From: Gnetum montanum | Taxonomy: Eukaryota > Streptophyta > Gnetopsida > Gnetales > Gnetaceae | Assembly (NCBI GenBank): GCA_015680685.1 | Contig: MNCI01022125.1 | Coordinates: 992,956-1,056,955 of the forward strand | Length of the DNA stretch: 64,000 nucleotides | Direction of reading: 5' to 3' | In this document: piece after piece, positions 58,065-64,000 of the stretch | How positions within the stretch are numbered: position 1 is the first letter of the stretch | Layout of the letters: each line of letters opens with the position of its first letter | Translations under genes and position numbers: made by a program | The notes under the pieces: generated by a model | The model's input: the letters and a program-made list of their open reading frames with translations, nothing else | What the model was told of the DNA's origin: nothing | The model's database searches: none

Positions 58065-60650
58065 ATGTCTTCTTCTTCGTACAAAAGCACCTTATTTCCT
58101 AGGTTTGAAATAGGAAACAATCAGTGGCATAATATACATGACATTGATTCGCCATTCCCTCAACAAGTTTGAGTGGTATATATTCATCCCAATGAGTATA
58201 TACCAGACTTCACCTTTATCCTCCATCAAGATGAACAACTATGTTGGTGAGACTTAGAAGGTAACATAGTGTTACCTTTCGATCGTTCAGTCCCAAGCAT
58301 GCTTCTTCATGCCCTTACACGAATGGGCATGTAGCACTTACATGTAGAATATGTTGTGTAAGACTATGAATCGAGAGAATACTATCCCACGGAGGCATAA
58401 CATCAAAGGGATTTGCAACAAGAGAGACATCATAAGTCTTTGAAGGGTAAGTGGTCACAGGATGTCCCACATGTCTTAAGTGAAAATGAGGGTGGTGAAC
58501 CTACCTTAGGCAGTCGCCCACACAACAATGTTCCTCCCCTTGACTTTGGCCAAGGCGTTGTGTATCAGAACCTTCATTCCACTATTCATAACCCAGGTTT
58601 TGATAGCCATGGACACAAAGGGTCCGAAAAATGAACACAGACACATGATAAAGATGGACATTCTGATAGCAATCATGATTAAGGTCAAGACTTCCAAAGA
58701 GAAGGTGGTAGACACCATCATGGTGATGCTTCTCCTTCTTCTTCACCTTCATCATCTCCTTCATTCTATCCTTTAGTGTCCAGATGCAGTCATAAGGAAA
58801 AAGACCATGGGGATAAAGGTAGGAAAAGTGGAGGTCATAGACGAAATCGCCAGGAAAGGGGACGAGGGCACTCTAGAGAGTCATGACATACATGAAAGGA
58901 GAGTTGGGAACAATGTAGGCATCATAGACGCCATGGACGAGATGATCACGATGAACCCCTGCTCGCTACTCGAAGTATGTTAGACATAACTGAGGCTATT
59001 AGCATTCCAACAAGGCACTAGAAAGATAGTAGGATCAAGAGATTAGATATGAACAATATCCCATGATTTGAAGGGGGATACAATTCTGATCCTTAGAATC
59101 ACATATGAGCATTCCATGATACGTGTGCCTTACAAAACATAAAGAACGAGTGACAAAAACTTAAGTTATTCCCATGGACACTAGTTAAAGAAGTGGAAAG
59201 TTGGTATTGGGCCTTAGAACTAGAATCCATTCATAGATGGAGTACTATGTTAGAATTATTCAACGATAAGTACCAAACGTACTACTGAGTGTCCAACTTG
59301 GGAAAGCAAATCCAAGGTTGGAAACAAGGAGAACATGAACCCTTGGATGCTACAATGGGTTGATACTATGCACTATTACATCACCATTTTGACCATGGTT
59401 ATTCGCAAAGGGATCAACTACAACATCTCGTAGATGGGCTTAGGCATGAAATGAGGAGAACCCTTGGGACTTATGCCCAAGGAAGACTATCCGAGAGTAG
59501 GTCCCATCAAATTCAAAGACTATTGGAGTAAGTTGCTAAGGAAGAAGATGAGATATACAAGGGAGAAAATGATGAAGAGTATAACCAAGATCCTTCCCTC
59601 TGGAAGAGGGGAGTAAGATTTTTTGAGGATGAAGAAGAGTCACCACTCGAAGAGATGGTGAATAGGAAAACTTTTCCTATCTAGAAGATGACATCAAAAG
59701 TTTTGGTGAAGGTAGACCAAATGTGGGATTTCCTAGACAATATATTTCAAAATATTCTTAAAATAGTATAGGATTCTTGAGAGCAAGGTAGTGAGAAAAG
59801 AAAAAAGAAAGAGGCTAAACATGCACGTGGCAAGGGTAAGGGCAAAGTTTCCATCATTGAAGAGGTTGTGGATTCGAAAACAAATAATGATTATGGATGT
59901 GAGATATGTCAATATGACCATTGTAAGGGATATTGACTATAATCTCACATCTACAGGAGGTTGGGGTGTATGCACTCAACCCACTAAATGAAAGGCAAAT
60001 ACCCCAAAGGTTACCTTATCCTCAAGGTAACCCAAGGAGGTTCCACCAACCCTTAACATATTATCCTAGTGGAACTCCACCACAACCAATTAAGCAATAT
60101 AAATAGTGACAACACCCACAATCATGGAAAATGCCACCACCAAGGCAACCGGATCCTTACTGGTAACCTAACCCATATGGATATTAAATGAAGTAGCCAA
60201 TCTCCCCACATGACTCTATTGGTCATATCACTCGTCAACCTCACTACCAAGCCTACGAGTATTATGGGACTCTCTCTTCTAGGGGCGATATTTCGCAATC
60301 ATATCATCTTTCTCATCTGGCCACATCTCTTCCACCAATAGCTCCACTACCACCTGCTCCCATGATGCAAGGTGAAATCCCTACCCAGTCGTAGCAACGT
60401 AATGCCACGAGGGCTGTTAACTCTCAACCTACTATTGGTTCCAACAACCACATGAAGAAAATACTTTTCTTTAGAACCAACAGTTCAACCAATTCTTTGT
60501 AATCACAAGCAGCTGATTACTTAGATGCCTCAATATCAATCAAAACTTCGGATCCCCCTTCAACCCAATCACTGCACTTAATGCATACAGTCATGCTAAC
60601 ACATGCCATCACCGATTAGATTAAAGCTGGCCACCTTTATAGGAAATTCT
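58065..60650 (+). pseudogene. C gag, many stops but few frameshifts
   Basis: It starts MSSSSYKSTLFPRFE at 58065, matching E1. One frame runs for about 1.9 kb through the His/Ser/Arg-rich region and the capsid core (59050-59560, MLELFNDKYQTY), interrupted by more than a dozen stops. The zinc-knuckle relic CEICQYDHCKGY has lost its last Cys. After about 59940 the frame shifts into the tail. Confidence 0.75.
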
Positions 60651-61246
60651 CTGATCCTGGGAGTCCTTTGATATACTTAAAAATTGCTAAAAATGCACCG
60701 TGCAAGGCTCTTTTGGATTCAGGTTTTGGTGTCAACTTGATTTCTCAAGAAATGTACAAGGCATGGAACCTGCCTCCATTGAAAAAGAGCAACATCGATC
60801 TAGAGTTGGCCGACCAGTCCATCACTGTCCCATTGGGACTGGTGGAAGACATTGTTACCATTGTTTGTGGGTGGTTGTACCCAACTAACTTCCTAGTGAT
60901 TTAGGTGAACAATGGTAAGGGGGACTTTCCAATCATAATGGGAAGAGCATGGCCAAGCACCATCGATGCATGCCTAGGAATCCATGATCTTTCACTAAAA
61001 ATATCAAAGGAAAATATATTAGGAAATATCGAGAAGAAGAAAGTTCCATGTATTTCATACAGTAACATAGGATGTAATTGCATGCAGAGGTCATGGTTTG
61101 TGCAAAGTTTTACATTGCTTGCATGCAATCAGTATGCACAAGCGATCAACATACAAAGATGCCTATATGCAGTAGCCACACAATAAGAAGGCACCCAGTG
61201 GCTAATAGCTAATCAAGAAGGTAGTTCACTCATATGCATGGAACCA
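60651..61246 (+). pseudogene. C protease, active-site motif kept
   Basis: The junction shows ACCGATTAGATT, a UAG at the same position as in E1. ALLDSGFGVNLISQEMY is intact, followed by GLVEDIVTIVCGW, a UAG at 60901 and FPIIMGRAWPSTIDACLG. A further stop lies near 61184. Only the stops separate this from a full protease. Confidence 0.75.
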
Positions 61247-61911
61247 AGGTTGCTTTGACAGTTCCTTCAGAATCCTGCAAGATAGAAAGCCTTTGATTGC
61301 CTTCCGATGTCCTTGTTTTCCTCGTTTGCAAACCCTTTTAGCTTTATAACAATGATTTCGTGAAGAACCATTTCTACCACCTCTAATGTTGAGGTTCTCC
61401 TCATGGTTCAAGGCATCACAGGTGCCAAAAAGATGCATAGCCCAGTGCTAGGGCCATGTTGATCCCTCAGGATCCAAAATCGGGCACTTGAGGGCTTGAC
61501 CCAACAACACGAGCGATATAACTTTCTCTGCGCTAAGGTGTAGGCAAACCTACCCTTAGATGCGCAATAACTCGAAGACAAACATAGCTTCAAGTTTGCT
61601 TACTACAATGGGAATGAATTTATTGCCACTCTCGACGTTTTCATCCCTTTGACACAAACGCATCAATGGCTTATAGATCAACTAATCCAGGTGACTAGGT
61701 CTAGGGAGCCGTAGGACACAACGTCTCACCATGATGAGGCTTTCCAGGATGGGTAGGAAGAATTGGATTCCTAATCCGACGGAGGGGGGGGGGGGGTCAA
61801 ATCAACCCTACCACCATACCTCCTACCCTGTTCTTCTGGACGGACCCGTTGTCTATCGTTGCTTCCTTTAGGATCACGTCTGCACCATCGGAACCCACAA
61901 TTCCATCAGCA
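61247..61911. other. Unassigned interval before the D gag
   Basis: Contains a run of 14 Gs at about 61784-61797 after GGA. A short plus-strand segment near 61590-61700 reads as protein-like (FKFAYYNGNEFIATLDVF) in a frame different from gag. I cannot assign it; it may be the leader or a short upstream frame of element D. Confidence 0.3.
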
Positions 61912-64000
61912 ATGGGTAGCCATGCCGTGACCTCGGCGTATCGATGCGTCTACTCCCCTGTTTCATTCTTAGCCACTACTCCTCTACCAAACGTTTCCTA
62001 GTCCATTCCTGTATTGCATCACACACCAATCACAGCTACCCTGCCCCACATTCAAATCGTACCTACCTCACAGTTGCATGCAGTCTTTGCATCCATTCCT
62101 ACATTTACACCTACCCCACCGTTAGCGGTGGGCCTAGGCCCGTCCACATGGTGGACCCTATTCACTTCTCCTCCTATTTTGGAATTGTCGCAGATGTCCC
62201 GCTACACTAGCCAACAAACCTACCAAGTCCCGCAAATGGTACAACCTAGTGTGGGACTTTGGTCTATCCCACCATCCAAGCAAATGGCCTACCCTGTAGC
62301 ACAATCCTTGACTTCTGCTACAATAGCACCACCTACTGGATGGTGGATAGCACAAGTAGCACCATTCATAGGGGACATCCCAATGGCACCGCCTATGGGT
62401 CATGTTGTTGTCCCTGCCACACCACAGATGGGAGCTGCCTCGATAGTTCCCCAATCATCCACATCATCCCCAGGTCTAGATCAAGCATTCCCGCTTATCT
62501 AGACCCTTACAGAGGAAATAAAATGCCTCAAGGCTGTCAGTTCTAATATGGTACAAGTCATAGACTTCTACCAGGATGATCCCATCAGCTCGGCAGTCCT
62601 CGCACTAACTTTACCCCTTGGGATGCCACTCCCCCATTTCACAAAATACAATGGGAAGGGTGATCCCAATGCACATCTTGTTACATTCAAGTCTGAGTCC
62701 CTTCTTCTACAACAATGACCACATACAATCATTCGTGTCTTTGCCATGTCTTTGATTGAAAAAGCCCTGGATTGGTACCGTGCCCTTCCACGCTCCTCCA
62801 TATCAACCCTAGAGGAGCTCCGGACCCAGTTCATGATGCGTTTCAAGTATAACTTGAGACCAGAAGTCACGCTGGATCAGTTGATGAGCATGAAACAAGA
62901 CCCACTGGAACCAATCCAGAAATTTATATAATGCTGGAGCACTACCCTTAATGATATCCGTGAAGCCATCGCGGTGGCCCATTTCGTGGTGGCCCATTTG
63001 CTGGCCATCTTTAAGGGTGCGGTGAATGACTTTATCAAGTCCAAGCTATACTATCTCACTCCATGCACTCTTAGTTAGGTTTTTGCCCAGACTAAGAGCA
63101 TATAGGACGCGGCTGAGGTAACCAAAGACCTGGCCTACGTTACATATAAGAACACCTTCACGAAGAAGGACAAAGACAAGGGTAAGGCTACAATAACCAC
63201 AATGGCTGCTATGGCGAACAAGGCCAAACTCAACAACAGTAACAAGAATAACAAGAAACTGGCCACACCTACAACTAACCTTGTGCCCAAGCAGGGCAAC
63301 GGACCTCAACCTTCCACATCCGCACCTGAAGCATCTGCACCACCTAAACCGAACTTTGAGTATAAAGAGTACTCAAAGTATACCTCGTTGCTTGTCAAGT
63401 CTTCAGATCTTCTGAAGTAATTACTGGCGGCAGGGTACATCCAAGACAAGTGGATGTCAGAGGAGGGAGCCAGGAAACATCAACGGTATTGCGAACTCCT
63501 TAGGAACCCCTCTTTGGATTTTCCTAATGAGCCCCCAGTTTCTAAGGGTTTAAGGCTGGAGCAGTTCTGTGACTACGATCAACAGTGTGGTCACGACAAG
63601 GATTATTGCATGGCGTTAAAAGATGACATCCAAAGGATGATTGATTAGGAAAAACTAGTGCTAGATGAAAGCAATCTAGTACATCCCGAGAATCAATCCC
63701 TGCACGTTTACATGGATCCTCTTAATGCCAACAATGCTGGTTACATTATCAACACCATCGACATTGACAGTAATCCTAGACCGCCCCAGCAGCCATTTGT
63801 GGTCTGTGTGCCTCAGCGTAGCACACCAGTATCACCAGTGGCTAATCTAACCCTGCAACAGCTATTTGTCTTGAGAATCTCTCCCCAGTCATCCGCCCCT
63901 ACTCCACTTGTTCCCCGGGCATCCGCCCCTACACCACTCGTAAGAAAAATCACATCACTGCGTACACTAACACCGTTAGCACCATTCGTTATCAGGGGGC
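61912..64000 (+). pseudogene. D gag, Tat-like, leaving the window
   Basis: One frame is maintained from about 61912 to the window end with stops near 61997 and at 62500, 62716, 62929, 63076, 63103, 63418 and 63646 but no frameshift. A Pro-rich N-terminal region is followed by MPLPHFTKYNGKGDPNAHL, the capsid core with ALDWYRALPRSSISTLEEL (about 62760-62830), a Lys/Asn-rich basic stretch (63160-63260) and a zinc-finger-like FCDYDQQCGHDKDYCMALK near 63565-63625. The gag type differs from E1, A, B and C. Protease and the rest should follow beyond the window. Confidence 0.75.

Larger units (their letters stand above)
57009..61246 (+). mobile_element. Element C: LTR, gag and protease
   Basis: LTR to 57928, primer site TGACACCGTTGTCGGGGA (57930), gag from 58065, protease to about 61240. 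The match to B stops abruptly after ICMEP near 61246, before RT, and no 3' LTR is seen. It entered the RT region of B. Confidence 0.7.

Noticed and set aside
1-64000. tRNA or rRNA genes
   Set aside because: I found no cloverleaf-compatible tRNA gene and no rRNA sequence. TGGCGCC-type matches are retrotransposon primer sites.

Overview
This 64 kb window looks like nuclear DNA of a seed plant with a large, repeat-dominated genome. A gymnosperm fits best, because repeats are old, nested and methylation-decayed and genes are very sparse, but the species cannot be fixed from the sequence. I can support one intact protein-coding gene. It is a seven-exon, 493-residue wax ester synthase/diacylglycerol acyltransferase (WSD family) on the minus strand at 4473-7220. 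Every exon junction is GT-AG and keeps frame. Nearly everything else is LTR retrotransposon in several states of decay, plus one large satellite block.

Layout from left to right. 1-172 is the 3' end of an LTR. 377-2000 is a degraded minus-strand element with coiled-coil reading frames. 4473-7220 is the WSD gene. 8833-15715 is element E1, minus strand, with both LTRs, gag and protease but no RT, RNase H or integrase. 16540-21200 is a satellite block of roughly 215-bp units with a recent 860-bp duplication. 22190-23275 is unrecognised sequence with gene-like signals. 25200-33646 is element A, plus strand: 790-bp LTRs, perfect AAACT target duplication, gag, then a second gene (ORF2) behind its own LTR-like promoter. 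A sits inside the LTR of an older minus-strand relative, F (25129-36124), whose LTR also took a short GC-rich retroposon with a 13-bp target duplication. 36125-41045 is a minus-strand Ty1/copia remnant. 42540-44165 is a candidate LTR. 44480-50262 is a minus-strand Ty3/gypsy Tat-lineage remnant, G, with integrase and two RNase H regions. 50263-57008 is element B (LTR, gag, protease, start of RT), which cuts into G and carries a nested LTR-like insert, S. 57009-61246 is element C (LTR, gag, protease). 61912-64000 is gag of another Tat-like element, D, leaving the window.

How the parts relate. E1, A, B, C and F share LTR ends near TGATG...CATCA, a primer site matching tRNA-Asp where it is visible, and related gag genes. 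None has a complete pol here, so they look like non-autonomous partners that would need enzymes from an autonomous relative. Several LTRs carry a dense array of short palindromic or dyad repeats just upstream of a TATA box. The repeat sequence differs between families, and two elements with related R-U5 regions (B and C) have unrelated arrays. Element A repeats its own LTR palindrome a third time internally, in front of ORF2. Several gag and ORF2 frames carry many stop codons but few frameshifts, as expected from C-to-T decay of methylated DNA. Single Ns at 3920 and 42420 sit between perfect 46-bp duplications and are almost certainly assembly joins.
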